From Streptomyces purpureus (GTDB taxonomy: Bacteria; Actinomycetota; Actinomycetes; Streptomycetales; Streptomycetaceae), in the NCBI RefSeq assembly GCF_014648195.1, contig NZ_BMQQ01000009.1:30063-63783 (forward strand): a stretch of DNA of 33,721 nucleotides, read 5' to 3'. The notes under the pieces are model-generated. The model was given only the letters and a program-made list of their open reading frames with translations. It was not told the DNA's origin and ran no database searches. Position 1 is the stretch's first letter; every line of letters starts with the position of its first letter. Position numbers and translations under genes: made by a program. This document shows positions 6,949-16,706 of the stretch, piece by piece.

Positions 6949-9912
6949 ATGGCCGAGCACATCACCATCAGCCACGCGGGTTCGAGCCGCCCGTGGGCGG
7001 CCTGGATCTCGCACCAGCTGGAACAGCAGGGACTCAGTACGTCCATGCTCCGCTGGGACCCGGCCGTGGAGACCACGCTCGTCGAGGCCCTCACCGGCCT
7101 GCTCGACGGGCCCGGCCGGGTGCTGCTCGTCCTCGACGACTGGTACTTCGGCCTCGGCCCCCGGCCCGCCGCCGAGTGGGCCGAAGCGCTGCGCGAGGTC
7201 GTCCCGCCGAACGCCGACCGGTTCGCCGCGGTGAACGTCGCCACCGGCGCCCTGCCCACCACGGCCGCCGCGCTCGGACCGGTGAACCTGCTCGGTCTCG
7301 ACGCCCGCGAGGCCCGCCGCCGGCTGCTGCGCCGGCTCTCCGTGGAGCAGCCACGGCCCACCGACGACACGGACGGCAGCAGCCCCCGCTTCCCCAACGA
7401 CGACCAGGCCCAGTGGAACGTACCGCCCCGCAACGAACGCTTCACCGGCCGCGACTCCGTCCTCGACGAGATCCACGACGTCTTCACCCGGGGCTCCGGC
7501 GAGGGCGAGCGCTGTGTGCTGCGCGGAATCTCCGGCGTCGGCAAGACCCAGATCGCCCGCGAGTACGCCTACCGCTTCCGCAACGAGTACGACATCGTCT
7601 GGCAGGTCAACTCCGGCTACCCCGGCACCGCCCGCGAGCAGCTCGCCGAGCTCGCCACCCGCCTCCAGCTGCCCGCCGGACGCGAGACCGGCGACCGGAT
7701 CCGGGCCGTCCAGGACACCCTGCGCAGCGGCCGCCCGTACCGCAACTGGCTCCTCGTCTTCGACGGCGCCGACTCCACCGAAGGCATCGAGGGCCTGCTC
7801 CCCGACGGGCCGGGACACGTACTGATCACCACTCTCACCCGGGACTGGGCCGCGCTCGGCCGCACCCAGGAGATCGAGATCCAGCCCTTCACCCGCCGCG
7901 AGTCGGTCGCCTTCGCCCGCCGCCGCGCCGCCCGGCTCAGCGCCGAGCAGGCCGACGCGCTCGCCGAGGCCGTGCAGGACCTGCCGCTGCTGCTCAACCA
8001 GACCGCCGCCTGGCTCGACATCAACGAGACCATGCCGGTCGAGACGTACATCGAACGCATCCGCAGCGGCCGGCCCAACCAGTTCGGCATCTCCATCGCC
8101 GACGACGACTACAAGAAGAGCGTCTGGACCAGCTGGTCGCTGACCCAGAACATGCTCCGCGAGAAGCACCCCGACGCCGCCGAACTCCTCAAGGTCTTCG
8201 GCTTCTTCTCGCCGGACGCCATCCCCGTCGGACTCATCCAGACCGCCCGCCCCGGCGACCTGCCGCCCCATCTCGCCGCCCTCGCCGCCGACCCCATCGG
8301 CTGGCACACCAACCTTCGCCGGCTGCACGAGGCGACCGCGGTGATGCGGATGGACTACCCCGCGGACACCGGATTCGACCCGGGCGTCGAATCCGTCCAG
8401 ATGCACCACCTTTACCACGGCTACCTCCGCGACGGGATGCCGCAGGCCGAGCGCGAGGCCGCCTCCGCGGCCGCCTGCCGGGTCCTCGTCAGCGGATCCC
8501 CGCGCAACCCCAACGACACCCGCCTGTGGGCCCGCTACGCCCAGCTCATCCCGCACCTCGAATACGCCGGCGCCTTCGACAGCACCGACGCAAGCGTCCA
8601 GGAGCTCGTCCTGGACTGCATCAACTACCTGCGCGTACGCGGCGAGTACACCGCCGGGCTCGACCTGTGCGTGAAGGCCTGGCCCCGCTGGCAGCAGCGG
8701 CTCGCCCCGGCCGACCGCAATCTGCTCATGCTCGAATACCTCCACTCGATCCTGCTGCGCAGGGTCGGCCGCTACCGCGAGGCCGAGGCCATGGGCCGGG
8801 GCTCCGTCGCCCAGCTGGAACAGCACTCCCCGAACAGCGGCGAACTGGTCCGCGCCAAGACCGGCCTCGGCGGCAGCCTGATGGCCCTCGCCTCCTACGA
8901 CGAGGCGAAGCTCCTCTTCCAGGAGGTCTGGGAGACCTACAACAGGCTCCTCGGCGACCAGCACCCCCGCACCCTCGGCGCCCGCCACAACTACGCCTAC
9001 GTCCTCGCCCAGCTCGGCCGCTACGAGGAGGCGCTCACCATCGAGCTGGACGTCCTTCAGGTCATGGAACGGGTGCTCAAGCTCCGCCACCCCTCCACCC
9101 TCTCCAGCGGCATCACCTGCGCCACCCTGATGCGCTGGCTCGGCCGCTACGAGGAGGCCACCTCACGTCAGGAGCAGAACGTCCGCGTCCACCGCCAGAT
9201 CATGGACCGGCACCACCCGCAGACCCTGCGCGCCGAGCAGAACCTGGCGCTCTGTCTGCGCCGCACCGGCGAATACCAGTCCGCCGAGGTCCTCATGCGG
9301 ACCGTCCTCAGCCGCTCCGAGCAGGTCCACGGGCCGCGCCACCCCGACACCCTCGCCGTCCTCGCCGACTACGCCAACCTGCTGCGCCAGCACGGCGACA
9401 CCGGACGCGCCAGAGAACTGGCCGAACGCGCCTGCGACGAGTACAGCTCACTGCTCGGCGACGGGCACCCCTTCGCCGCCGGCGTGCTCGGCAACCTCGC
9501 GCTCGTACGGTCGGAGTTCGGTGAGCGGGAGGAGGCCCTGCACATGTCGGAGCGGGCACTGTCCCGGATGCGGGCCTCCGTCGGCGAACACCACCCCTGG
9601 ACGCTCGGCTGCGCGCTCAACACCTCGGCCGCCCGGGCCCTGGTCGGCGACGAGGAGGGCGCGGCGGAACTCTCCGCGGGCACCGCGCAGCGGGCCGGGG
9701 ACGTGCTGGGCGAGTCCCACCCGCTGACGCTGTCCGCCCGCGCCGCGCACGCCGCCGACCTGCGCGCGCTGCGGCGCGCCAAGGAGGCCGCGGAGAAGGA
9801 GCAGGAGGTGATCCGGGCGCTCGCCCAGACCCTCGGCGACCAGCATCCGCACACCCTGAGCGTGCGGCGGCGCGAGCGCCCGTACTGGGACTTCGAACCG
9901 CAGCCCGTCTAG
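6949..9912 (+). CDS. fxsT: FxsT-type TIR-like / NB-ARC / TPR protein
   Basis: This 987-residue protein is a STAND NTPase. Residues 1-135 form a degenerate TIR-like domain (ITISHAGSSRPWAAWISHQL, then LLVLDDWYF). The NB-ARC module has P-loop G193-I-S-G-V-G-K199-T200, Walker B LLVFDGAD with D272, the VLITT sensor strand, a GLPL-like LPLLLNQ and an MHHL motif near 485. From ~560 to the end are TPRs of kinesin-light-chain type, each with an HPxTL signature and about 42 residues apart. This order matches the tetratricopeptide protein of FxSxx-COOH systems. ATG 6949 is chosen because GGGAG lies about eight bases upstream and the family begins at this motif. It follows fxsB by 131 bases and is the last gene before a strong terminator. 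It probably senses or delivers the RiPP product or its target; this is inference. No separate FxsC gene is present in the window. Confidence 0.88.
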   Translation: MAEHITISHAGSSRPWAAWISHQLEQQGLSTSMLRWDPAVETTLVEALTGLLDGPGRVLLVLDDWYFGLGPRPAAEWAEALREVVPPNADRFAAVNVATGALPTTAAALGPVNLLGLDAREARRRLLRRLSVEQPRPTDDTDGSSPRFPNDDQAQWNVPPRNERFTGRDSVLDEIHDVFTRGSGEGERCVLRGISGVGKTQIAREYAYRFRNEYDIVWQVNSGYPGTAREQLAELATRLQLPAGRETGDRIRAVQDTLRSGRPYRNWLLVFDGADSTEGIEGLLPDGPGHVLITTLTRDWAALGRTQEIEIQPFTRRESVAFARRRAARLSAEQADALAEAVQDLPLLLNQTAAWLDINETMPVETYIERIRSGRPNQFGISIADDDYKKSVWTSWSLTQNMLREKHPDAAELLKVFGFFSPDAIPVGLIQTARPGDLPPHLAALAADPIGWHTNLRRLHEATAVMRMDYPADTGFDPGVESVQMHHLYHGYLRDGMPQAEREAASAAACRVLVSGSPRNPNDTRLWARYAQLIPHLEYAGAFDSTDASVQELVLDCINYLRVRGEYTAGLDLCVKAWPRWQQRLAPADRNLLMLEYLHSILLRRVGRYREAEAMGRGSVAQLEQHSPNSGELVRAKTGLGGSLMALASYDEAKLLFQEVWETYNRLLGDQHPRTLGARHNYAYVLAQLGRYEEALTIELDVLQVMERVLKLRHPSTLSSGITCATLMRWLGRYEEATSRQEQNVRVHRQIMDRHHPQTLRAEQNLALCLRRTGEYQSAEVLMRTVLSRSEQVHGPRHPDTLAVLADYANLLRQHGDTGRARELAERACDEYSSLLGDGHPFAAGVLGNLALVRSEFGEREEALHMSERALSRMRASVGEHHPWTLGCALNTSAARALVGDEEGAAELSAGTAQRAGDVLGESHPLTLSARAAHAADLRALRRAKEAAEKEQEVIRALAQTLGDQHPHTLSVRRRERPYWDFEPQPV

Positions 9913-9929
9913 GCCCCTGGCCGGGACGC

Positions 9930-9973
9930 CGAAGGGCCCGGTCCGTATCGGCTGATACGGACCGGGCCCTTCG
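9930..9973 (+). terminator. Bidirectional terminator between fxsT and kgd
   Basis: A perfect 20-bp stem (9930-9949 with 9954-9973) with a GGCT loop lies 17 bases after the fxsT stop and 21 bases from the kgd stop on the other strand. It has no T tract, as is usual in Streptomyces, and should serve both convergent genes. Confidence 0.92.
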
Positions 9974-9994
9974 ATCGTCTACGTGCCTGCTGGA

Positions 9995-12900
9995 TCAGGC
10001 GTCGAAGACCTCGGCCACCAGCTGGGCCTGCTCGATCTCATGACGCTTCTTCGAGCCGACCGCCGGGGACGAGCTGTGCGGACGCGAGATGCGGCGCAGA
10101 CGCTCGCCGTGCGGGATGTCCGCGCCGACGGCCAGGTCGAGGTGGTCGATCAGGTTCAGCGCGATGAACGGCCACGCACCCTGGTTCGCCGGCTCCTCCT
10201 GCGCCCACAGGTACTTCTCGGCGTTCGGGAACTTGGCGATCTCGGCCTGGAGCTCGGCACCCGGCAGCGGGTACAGACGCTCCAGACGGATGATCGCCGT
10301 GTCCGTCGTGCCGCGCTTCTTGCGCTCGGCGTCCAGGTCGTAGAAGACCTTGCCCGCGCAGAAGACGACCTTCTTGACCGCGTTCGGGTCGACCGACTCG
10401 TCGCCGATCACCGGGCGGAAGCCACCGGTGGTGAACTCCTCCGCCTTCGACGCCGCCGCCTTCAGACGCAGCATCGACTTCGGGGTGAAGACGATCAGCG
10501 GCTTGTGGTGCGGGTTGTGCACCTGCCAGCGCAGGAGGTGGAAGTAGTTCGACGGGAGCGTCGGCATCGCGACCGTCATGTTGTCCTGCGCGCACATCTG
10601 GAGGAAGCGCTCCGGGCGGGCGGACGAGTGGTCCGGGCCCTGGCCCTCGTAGCCGTGCGGCAGCAGCAGCGTGACGCCCGAGGTCTGGCCCCACTTCTGC
10701 TCGGCCGAGGAGATGAACTCGTCGACGACCGTCTGCGCGCCGTTGACGAAGTCACCGAACTGGGCCTCCCAGACGACCAGCGCGTCCGGGCGGGCCAGCG
10801 AGTAGCCGTACTCGAAGCCCATCGCCGCGTACTCGCTCAGCAGCGAGTCGTAGACGTTGAAGCGGGCCTGGTCCTCGGAGAGGTAGAGCAGCGGGGTGAA
10901 GTCCTCGCCGGTCTCCTGGTCCACCAGCACCGCGTGGCGCTGGCCGAAGGTGCCGCGGCGGGAGTCCTGGCCGGCGAGCCGGACCGTGGTGCCCTCCATC
11001 AGCAGCGAACCGATGGCGAGGGTCTCGCCCATGCCCCAGTCGATGGTGCCGTCGTCGACGGAGGCGGCACGCCGCTGCAGCTGCGGCATCAGACGCGGGT
11101 GGACCGTGATCCGCTCGGGGATCGTCACCTGCGACTCGGCGATCCGCTTCACGACCTCCTGGGAGACCGCGGTGGTGACGGCCACCGGGAACTCCGGCTG
11201 CGCGTCCGGGACATGCGTCGGAGCCGGGTGGCTGGTCGCCTCGCGGACCTCCGCGAACACCTTCTCCAGCTGGCCCTGGAAGTCCTGGAGCGCCTGCTCC
11301 GCCTCTTCGAGGGTGATGTCACCGCGACCGATCAGCGACTCGGTGTAGAGCTTGCGCACCGAACGCTTCTTGTCGATCAGGTTGTACATCTGCGGGTTGG
11401 TGAACTGCGGGTTGTCGCCCTCGTTGTGACCGCGGCGGCGGTAGCAGATGAGGTCGATCACGACGTCCTTGTTGAACGCCTGGCGGAACTCGAAGGCCAG
11501 CCGCGCCACGCGGACCACAGCCTCCGGGTCGTCGCCGTTCACGTGGAAGATCGGCGCCTCGATCATGCGGGCCACGTCGGTCGCGTACATCGACGAACGC
11601 GACGACTCCGGGGCGGCGGTGAAGCCGACCTGGTTGTTGATGACGATGTGGACCGTGCCGCCGGTGCGGTAGCCGCGCAGCTGCGACATGTTCAGCGTCT
11701 CGGCGACGACACCCTGGCCGGCGAAGGCCGCGTCACCGTGCAGGGCGACCGGCAGGACCGTGAAGTCCGTGCCGCCCTTGTTGATGACGTCCTGCTTGGC
11801 GCGCACGACACCCTCGAGGACCGGGTCGACCGCCTCCAGGTGCGAGGGATTGGCGGTGAGCGAGACCTTGATCTGCTCGCCGTCCAGACCGGTGAAGGTG
11901 CCCTCGGCACCCAGGTGGTACTTCACGTCGCCGGAGCCGTGCATCGACTTCGGGTCGAGGTTGCCCTCGAACTCGCGGAAGATCTGGGCGTACGACTTGC
12001 CGACGATGTTCGCCAGCACGTTCAGCCGGCCGCGGTGGGCCATGCCGATGACGACCTCGTCGAGGCGGGCCTCGGCGGCGGAGTCGATGACCGCGTCCAG
12101 CAGCGGGATGACGGACTCGCCGCCCTCCAGCGAGAACCGCTTCTGACCGACGTACTTGGTCTGCAGGAAGGTCTCGAACGCCTCGGCGGCGTTCAGGCGG
12201 CGCAGGATCCGCAGCTGCTCCTCACGCTCCGGCTTGGAGTGCGGGCGCTCGACGCGGTCCTGGATCCACTTGCGCTGCTTGGGGTCCTGGATGTGCATGA
12301 ACTCGACGCCGGTGGTGCGGCAGTACGAGTCGCGCAGCACGCCGAGGATGTCGCGCAGCTTCATCATCGACTTGCCGGCGAAGCCGCCGACCGCGAACTC
12401 CCGCTCCAGGTCCCACAGGGTGAGGCCGTGCTCGGTGATGTCCAGGTCGGGGTGCTTGCGCTGGCGGTACTCCAGCGGGTCGGTGTCGGCCATGACATGG
12501 CCGCGGACCCGGTAGGAGTGGATCAGCTCGAAGACCCGCGCGGCCTTGGTGACGTCGTCGTCGTGCGAGGCGTCGATGTCCTTGAGCCAGCGGACCGGCT
12601 CGTAGGGGATGCGCAGGGCCTTGAAGATCTCGTCGTAGAACCCCTCCTCGCCGAGGAGGTAGTTGGCGACGATCCGCAGGAACTCGCCGGAGGCGGCGCC
12701 CTGGATGACCCGGTGGTCGTAGGTCGAGGTCAGGGTCATGACCTTGGAGATGCCCAGCTTGTTCAGGGTGTCCTGGGAGGTGCCCTGGAACTCGGCGGGG
12801 TAGTCCATGGAGCCGACGCCCATGATCACCGACTGTCCGGGCATCAGCCGCGGCACGGAGTGGACGGTGCCGAGGCCGCCTGGGTTGGTCAGGGAGACCG

Positions 12901-13792
12901 TGACGCCGGTGAAGTCCTCCATCGTCAGCTTGCCGACGCGGGCGCGCTTGACGATGTCCTCGTAGGCCTGCCAGAACTCGAAGAAGTTCAGGGTCTCGGC
13001 CTTCTTGATGCCCGCGACGACGAGCTGGCGGTCGCCGTTGGGCTTCACCAGGTCGATGGCGAGGCCGAAGTTCACGTGCTCCGGCTTGACCAGGGTCGGC
13101 TTGCCGTCCTTCTCCGCGAAGGAGTAGTTCATCGACGGCATGGCCTTGATCGCCTGCACCATCGCGTAGCCGATCAGGTGCGTGAAGGAGATCTTCCCGC
13201 CCCGGGCGCGCTTCAGGTGGTTGTTGATCACGATCCGGTTGTCGAAGAGCAGCTTCACCGGGACGGCGCGGACGGACGTGGCCGTCGGCATCTCCAGCGA
13301 GAGGTTCATGTTCTTCGCGACGGCGGCGGCCGGGCCGCGCAGCGTGACCAGCTCGGGGCCGGCAGGGGCCTCGGCCGCGGGCTTGGCGGCAGCCGGCTGT
13401 GCGGCGGCTGCGGCCGGCTTCGCGGCGGCGGGCTTGGCCGGAGCGGCCGGGGCGGCGGGCTGTGCGGCAGCCGGCTGTGCGGCGGCTGCGGCCGGCTTCG
13501 CCGGAGCGGCGGCGGGGGCCTGGGCCGGGGCGGCGGGCGCCGCCGGGGCGGTCACCGCAGCCCCCGTGGCTGCGGCACCGGTCGTGGGGGCTTCAGCCGT
13601 GCCGGGGGTACCGGGCTTGTAGTCGGCGAAGAAGTCCCACCAGGCACGATCGACCGAATTCGGGTCCTGGAGGTACTGCTGGTAGATCTCGTCGACGAGC
13701 CACTCATTGGGACCGAAGGCGGCGGCAGGGTTCTTTCCCTGCGCGCCTTGGTCGGTCTGGGAGCTCGAGTTACTGGGGGACTGAGACGACAC
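9995..13792 (-). CDS. kgd: Multifunctional 2-oxoglutarate decarboxylase/dehydrogenase E1-E2 (Kgd)
   Basis: This 1265-residue actinobacterial fusion enzyme handles 2-oxoglutarate in the TCA cycle. It joins an E2-type succinyltransferase domain to a thiamine-diphosphate E1 domain. An N-terminal helix motif ([16 protein letters not shown]) is followed by a long Ala/Pro linker made of repeated PAAA-type units, the acyltransferase domain with DHRVIQGA, and the E1 region with [11 protein letters not shown] and the cofactor-binding GDAAFAGQG. The lipoyl domain is absent, as usual for this family, so lipoyl groups would come from another E2. GTG at 13792 ([10 protein letters not shown]) is preferred: GAGGG lies ~12 bases upstream and family members start there. 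A GTG at 13819 is in frame but has no ribosome site. The two-component genes lie upstream on the same strand, separated by 281 bases with a hairpin. Confidence 0.96.
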   Translation of the reverse strand: MSSQSPSNSSSQTDQGAQGKNPAAAFGPNEWLVDEIYQQYLQDPNSVDRAWWDFFADYKPGTPGTAEAPTTGAAATGAAVTAPAAPAAPAQAPAAAPAKPAAAAAQPAAAQPAAPAAPAKPAAAKPAAAAAQPAAAKPAAEAPAGPELVTLRGPAAAVAKNMNLSLEMPTATSVRAVPVKLLFDNRIVINNHLKRARGGKISFTHLIGYAMVQAIKAMPSMNYSFAEKDGKPTLVKPEHVNFGLAIDLVKPNGDRQLVVAGIKKAETLNFFEFWQAYEDIVKRARVGKLTMEDFTGVTVSLTNPGGLGTVHSVPRLMPGQSVIMGVGSMDYPAEFQGTSQDTLNKLGISKVMTLTSTYDHRVIQGAASGEFLRIVANYLLGEEGFYDEIFKALRIPYEPVRWLKDIDASHDDDVTKAARVFELIHSYRVRGHVMADTDPLEYRQRKHPDLDITEHGLTLWDLEREFAVGGFAGKSMMKLRDILGVLRDSYCRTTGVEFMHIQDPKQRKWIQDRVERPHSKPEREEQLRILRRLNAAEAFETFLQTKYVGQKRFSLEGGESVIPLLDAVIDSAAEARLDEVVIGMAHRGRLNVLANIVGKSYAQIFREFEGNLDPKSMHGSGDVKYHLGAEGTFTGLDGEQIKVSLTANPSHLEAVDPVLEGVVRAKQDVINKGGTDFTVLPVALHGDAAFAGQGVVAETLNMSQLRGYRTGGTVHIVINNQVGFTAAPESSRSSMYATDVARMIEAPIFHVNGDDPEAVVRVARLAFEFRQAFNKDVVIDLICYRRRGHNEGDNPQFTNPQMYNLIDKKRSVRKLYTESLIGRGDITLEEAEQALQDFQGQLEKVFAEVREATSHPAPTHVPDAQPEFPVAVTTAVSQEVVKRIAESQVTIPERITVHPRLMPQLQRRAASVDDGTIDWGMGETLAIGSLLMEGTTVRLAGQDSRRGTFGQRHAVLVDQETGEDFTPLLYLSEDQARFNVYDSLLSEYAAMGFEYGYSLARPDALVVWEAQFGDFVNGAQTVVDEFISSAEQKWGQTSGVTLLLPHGYEGQGPDHSSARPERFLQMCAQDNMTVAMPTLPSNYFHLLRWQVHNPHHKPLIVFTPKSMLRLKAAASKAEEFTTGGFRPVIGDESVDPNAVKKVVFCAGKVFYDLDAERKKRGTTDTAIIRLERLYPLPGAELQAEIAKFPNAEKYLWAQEEPANQGAWPFIALNLIDHLDLAVGADIPHGERLRRISRPHSSSPAVGSKKRHEIEQAQLVAEVFDA

Positions 13793-14073
13793 GGCGGCAA
13801 CCGCCCTCTTCCGCTTCACAAGGTGATGGACAGCGGAAATAAAGGCTACGCCTCCCCGGCCGGGAGGTGCAGGCCGGGCATGCCAACGTCGCGCAAGTCA
13901 CACTTGACGGAGAGTTTCGGCGTAGGGAATGGCGGGAAACAAGCGTGGTTCCGCTTTGTTTCGGGTACGCGCGAGCGTGGCTGCGACCCCCGTGAGTCGC
14001 AGCCCGGCCGGCGTTCTGACCACTGACACGCAGAACACGGGCTTCCGGTTCGAACCCTACGTCAATCTCTTGC
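13793..14073 (-). promoter_or_regulatory. kgd upstream region with inverted repeats
   Basis: No gene is supported here. Three structures stand out. GAAACAAGCG (13936-13945) and CGCTTTGTTTC (13952-13962) form an inverted repeat with one bulged base and are unusually A/T-rich for this genome. CAAGT/ACTTG arms (13894-13906) form a second. GGTTCGAACC at 14047-14056 is a perfect palindrome just after the kinase stop. The kgd promoter should lie here; no convincing -35/-10 pair can be named. Confidence 0.4.
13979..14004 (-). terminator. Hairpin downstream of the histidine kinase gene
   Basis: GGCTGCGAC (13979-13987) pairs perfectly with GTCGCAGCC (13996-14004) around an eight-base loop, 69 bases beyond the kinase stop. 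It probably separates the two-component operon from kgd. Confidence 0.6.
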
Positions 14074-15180
14074 TCAGGGGCTGCCCGGAAGAGTGACCTG
14101 GATGCGGCAGCCACGTGCGGATTCGGCCACACCGATACGGCCACCGTGCAGATCCACCGCCCAGCGGGCGATCGCCAGCCCCAGACCCGTACCGCCGTCG
14201 CTGACCGGCCCCTTCTGGGCCGGGACGCTGCCCCGGTTGAACCGCTCGAAGACCGTGCGCCGCTCCGACTCCGGAATGCCGGGGCCCTCGTCCTCGACCT
14301 CCAGCTCCAGCGACTCGGGCCAGGCGCCCCGCCGGGCCCGTACGGTCACCCGGCCGTGCGGCGGGGAGTGCTTGACCGCGTTGTCGATCAGGTTGGCCAT
14401 CACCTGGTGGAGGCGTTCGGCATCCGCGCGGGCGGTCAGCTCCGGCGGCGAGACGTCCAGGTGCAGATGGACGTCGGTCCGGGTGTGCAGACCGGAGGTG
14501 GAGGACAGGCCGCGCTGGGCGGCCGCGAGATTCGCCTCGCGCAGCACACCCGACAAATACGGCCAGACCTCGAAGCGGCGCGATTTCAGCGTGACGACAC
14601 CGTTGTCGAGCCGTGACAGATCGAGCAGGGTCTCCACCAGCCGGCCGAGCCGCTCGGTCTGCTTCAGCGCCGTGCGCATCGTCTCCGGATCGGCCTCGGA
14701 GACCCCGTCCACCACGTTCTCCAGGACGGCCCGCAGCGCGGCGATGGGCGTGCGCAGCTCATGGGAGACGTTGGCGACCAGCTCCTTGCGGTGCCGGTCC
14801 ACGGCCTCCAGGTCGTCCGCCATCCGGTTGATCGTGGAGGCGAGCGTCCCCAGCTCGTCGCGCCGGTCCGCGCCCCGCACCCGGTGGGTGTAGTCGCCGT
14901 CCGAGATCGACCGGGCTACCGTGTTCATCTCGTCCAGCGGGGCGGTCAGGCCGTGCGCCACGAACTGGGTGATCAGCAGGGTCGCGATCATCGCGAAGAT
15001 CGTGATGTAGCGGAACTCGGTCGAGGTCTTTATGGCGACCAGCGCCAGACCCGAGGTGATCAGCACCGCCCCGACGACCAGCGCGCCCAGCTTCGCCTTG
15101 ATCGAGACCGTCATGCGCCGGCGGGCCGGCCGGGCGGGCCGGGGCGGCCTGGGCGGGCGGGCCGGCCGCGGCGCGGTCAC
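14074..15180 (-). CDS. Two-component sensor histidine kinase with minimal extracellular loop
   Basis: This 368-residue membrane kinase starts at GTG 15180, overlapping the response regulator stop by four bases (GTGA). A Pro/Arg-rich N-terminus (residues 2-22) precedes two membrane segments at ~30-50 and ~58-77, separated by only about eight residues (KTSTEFRY). A HAMP domain follows, then the dimerisation motif with phospho-acceptor H140 (NVSHELRTP). The N box is NLIDNAVKH, and the G boxes are DEGPGIP and GGTGLGLAI. With almost no external sensor loop it probably detects a membrane-associated signal or uses a partner protein. An in-frame ATG at 15114 (MTVSIKAKLG) is an alternative start that would remove the Pro/Arg tail. 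It pairs with the upstream OmpR-type regulator. The kinase call is firm; the stimulus is unknown. Confidence 0.95.
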   Translation of the reverse strand: MTAPRPARPPRPPRPARPARRRMTVSIKAKLGALVVGAVLITSGLALVAIKTSTEFRYITIFAMIATLLITQFVAHGLTAPLDEMNTVARSISDGDYTHRVRGADRRDELGTLASTINRMADDLEAVDRHRKELVANVSHELRTPIAALRAVLENVVDGVSEADPETMRTALKQTERLGRLVETLLDLSRLDNGVVTLKSRRFEVWPYLSGVLREANLAAAQRGLSSTSGLHTRTDVHLHLDVSPPELTARADAERLHQVMANLIDNAVKHSPPHGRVTVRARRGAWPESLELEVEDEGPGIPESERRTVFERFNRGSVPAQKGPVSDGGTGLGLAIARWAVDLHGGRIGVAESARGCRIQVTLPGSP

Positions 15181-15920
15181 GGCGCCGGGGTCTCCAGCGC
15201 GTACCCGACACCGTGGACGGTACGGATCCGCTCGGCGCCGATCTTGCGGCGCAGCGCCTTGATGTGGCTGTCGACCGTACGGGTGCCGGAGGCGTCCGCC
15301 CAGTCCCACACCTCGGCGAGCAGCTGCTCACGGGAGAGGACCGCGCGCGGGGTGTTGGCCAGGCAGACCAGCAGGTCGAACTCGGTGGGCGTCAGATGGA
15401 CGTCCTCGGCCTTGACGCGGACCCGGCGCTGGGCGTGGTCGATCTCCAGCTCGCCCAGGCGCAGGATGCCGCTGCGCGGCGTCACGGCCGCCAGGGCCGC
15501 CCGCTCCACCCGGCGCAGCAGGACGTGCACCCGGGCCGCCAGCTCCCGCATGGAGAACGGCTTGGTCATGTAGTCGTCCGCGCCGACCCCGAGCCCGACC
15601 AGCATGTCGGTCTCGTCGTCACGCGCCGTGAGCATCAGCACGGGGACGGGGCGCTGCGCCTGGACGCGGCGGCAGACCTCCAGGCCGTCGAAGCCGGGCA
15701 GCATCACGTCGAGGACCATCAGGTCGGGCTGCCAGGCCTCGGCGGCATCGACGGCCGCCGGGCCGTCGGTGGCCGTCTGGACCAGGAAGCCCTCGGCCCG
15801 CAGCCGTGCGGAGATGGCGTCCACGATCGTGGCGTCGTCCTCGACGACCAGGACCCTTCGCTGGGCGCTGGCCGACGGGTACGGCGCCGCACCGCCCTGG
15901 CTGGTGGTTGTCTGCTCCAT
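15177..15920 (-). CDS. OmpR/PhoB-family response regulator
   Basis: This 247-residue regulator has a receiver domain (residues ~22-135) with acidic pocket E27-D28-D29, phospho-acceptor D71 (LDVMLPG), T98 and K120 (TKPF). A winged-helix DNA-binding domain follows (LTPTEFDLLVCLA, then RTVDSHIKALRRKIG, then VHGVGYAL). ATG at 15920 is chosen because AGGGG lies about ten bases upstream and the upstream in-frame extension has no family-like sequence. The stop overlaps the kinase start, so both proteins should be made in a fixed ratio. Targets cannot be read from the sequence. The adjacent kgd gene and its upstream inverted repeats are one candidate, but a hairpin separates the units. Confidence 0.96.
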   Translation of the reverse strand: MEQTTTSQGGAAPYPSASAQRRVLVVEDDATIVDAISARLRAEGFLVQTATDGPAAVDAAEAWQPDLMVLDVMLPGFDGLEVCRRVQAQRPVPVLMLTARDDETDMLVGLGVGADDYMTKPFSMRELAARVHVLLRRVERAALAAVTPRSGILRLGELEIDHAQRRVRVKAEDVHLTPTEFDLLVCLANTPRAVLSREQLLAEVWDWADASGTRTVDSHIKALRRKIGAERIRTVHGVGYALETPAP

Positions 15921-16037
15921 CGCCCCGCCCCTGACACGCGTCGTCGCGCACCGCACGTAGTTCTGTGTGGCCGTCTTCATCGTGGCCGTGATCCGAGTTG
16001 TCGAGGCAGCAGCGTAAAGGCAGTCGCCGCGTCGCGG

Positions 16038-16706
16038 CTATCCAGCCCTGACGCCGAGGTGGACCACATCGGGAACGCCTCGGGCAACGTGGATCTCTTC
16101 AGTCCTTACCCCGCTGAATCCGGCATTCCGCATTGACTCCTCGAATTCGGAGGAGGGCCGCGCGGACCAGACGGCGAGCACTCCGCCCGGCCTCAGTCGA
16201 GCCCGGCAGAGGGCCAGTCCGCCGGGCGAGTAAAGGGTTTCGTTGTCCTCGGTGACGGTCCAGTCGGGGCCGTTGTCGATGTCCAGGCAGAGGGCGTCGT
16301 AGGTGTCCGGAGTGGTCCGCAGATGCTCCACGAGGTCCGTGTGCAGAATCACGGTCGCCGGATCGGCCAGCGCCTCGCCGGAGATCGCCGCGAGGGGGCC
16401 TTCGCGGTGCCAGTCGATGATCGCCTGCTCGCGTTCGACGACGGTGATCCGCGCCCAGTGGCCGCTCGCCGCCGCGTGGGCCAGCGAGAAGCCGACGCCG
16501 AGACCGCCGATGAGGACGGCCGGGGCGGCCGGCGGCGGGTCGAGGGCCAGGTACGCCGCGTCCACGAGCAGCCGTTCCGAGCGCCCGTCGGAGGTGTCCA
16601 TGAGGAACGTGCCGTTGGCGATGATCTGGAACAGGTCTCCGTGCCGCCGCAGGACCACCTCCCCGTACGGTCCTTCGCGCCGGTCGAGGGTGACGGGGGC
16701 GGACAT
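16038..16706 (-). CDS. Spermidine-synthase-like SAM-binding protein
   Basis: This 222-residue protein has a Rossmann methyltransferase-like fold of the spermidine synthase superfamily. An N-terminal beta region (GPYGEVVLRRHGDLFQIIA, TFLMDTSDGRSE) precedes the nucleotide-binding loop VLIGGLGVGFSLAHA, the acidic strand end TVVEREQAI and the later motif DALCLDIDNGPDW. The C-terminal half has the substrate-pocket-like ETLYSPGGLALCRARLRPGG. ATG at 16706 has a strong AGGAGG site eight bases upstream. Stand-alone proteins of this type in Streptomyces are usually annotated as spermidine synthase-like, without proof that they make spermidine. The gene is 117 bases upstream of the response regulator on the same strand and could share a transcript. 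It is divergent from the rhomboid-like gene. Confidence 0.8.
   Translation of the reverse strand: MSAPVTLDRREGPYGEVVLRRHGDLFQIIANGTFLMDTSDGRSERLLVDAAYLALDPPPAAPAVLIGGLGVGFSLAHAAASGHWARITVVEREQAIIDWHREGPLAAISGEALADPATVILHTDLVEHLRTTPDTYDALCLDIDNGPDWTVTEDNETLYSPGGLALCRARLRPGGVLAVWSARPSSEFEESMRNAGFSGVRTEEIHVARGVPDVVHLGVRAG

Noticed and set aside
9983..14026. Very long open frame (1347 codons) antisense to kgd
   Set aside because: It mirrors kgd almost exactly, has no ribosome site and reads as repetitive Arg/Val/Asp-rich sequence typical of the antisense of a high-GC gene.
16038..16706. TTA codon in the spermidine-synthase-like gene (bases 16231-16233 region)
   Set aside because: The triplet spans two codons (CTT TAC) and is not in frame.
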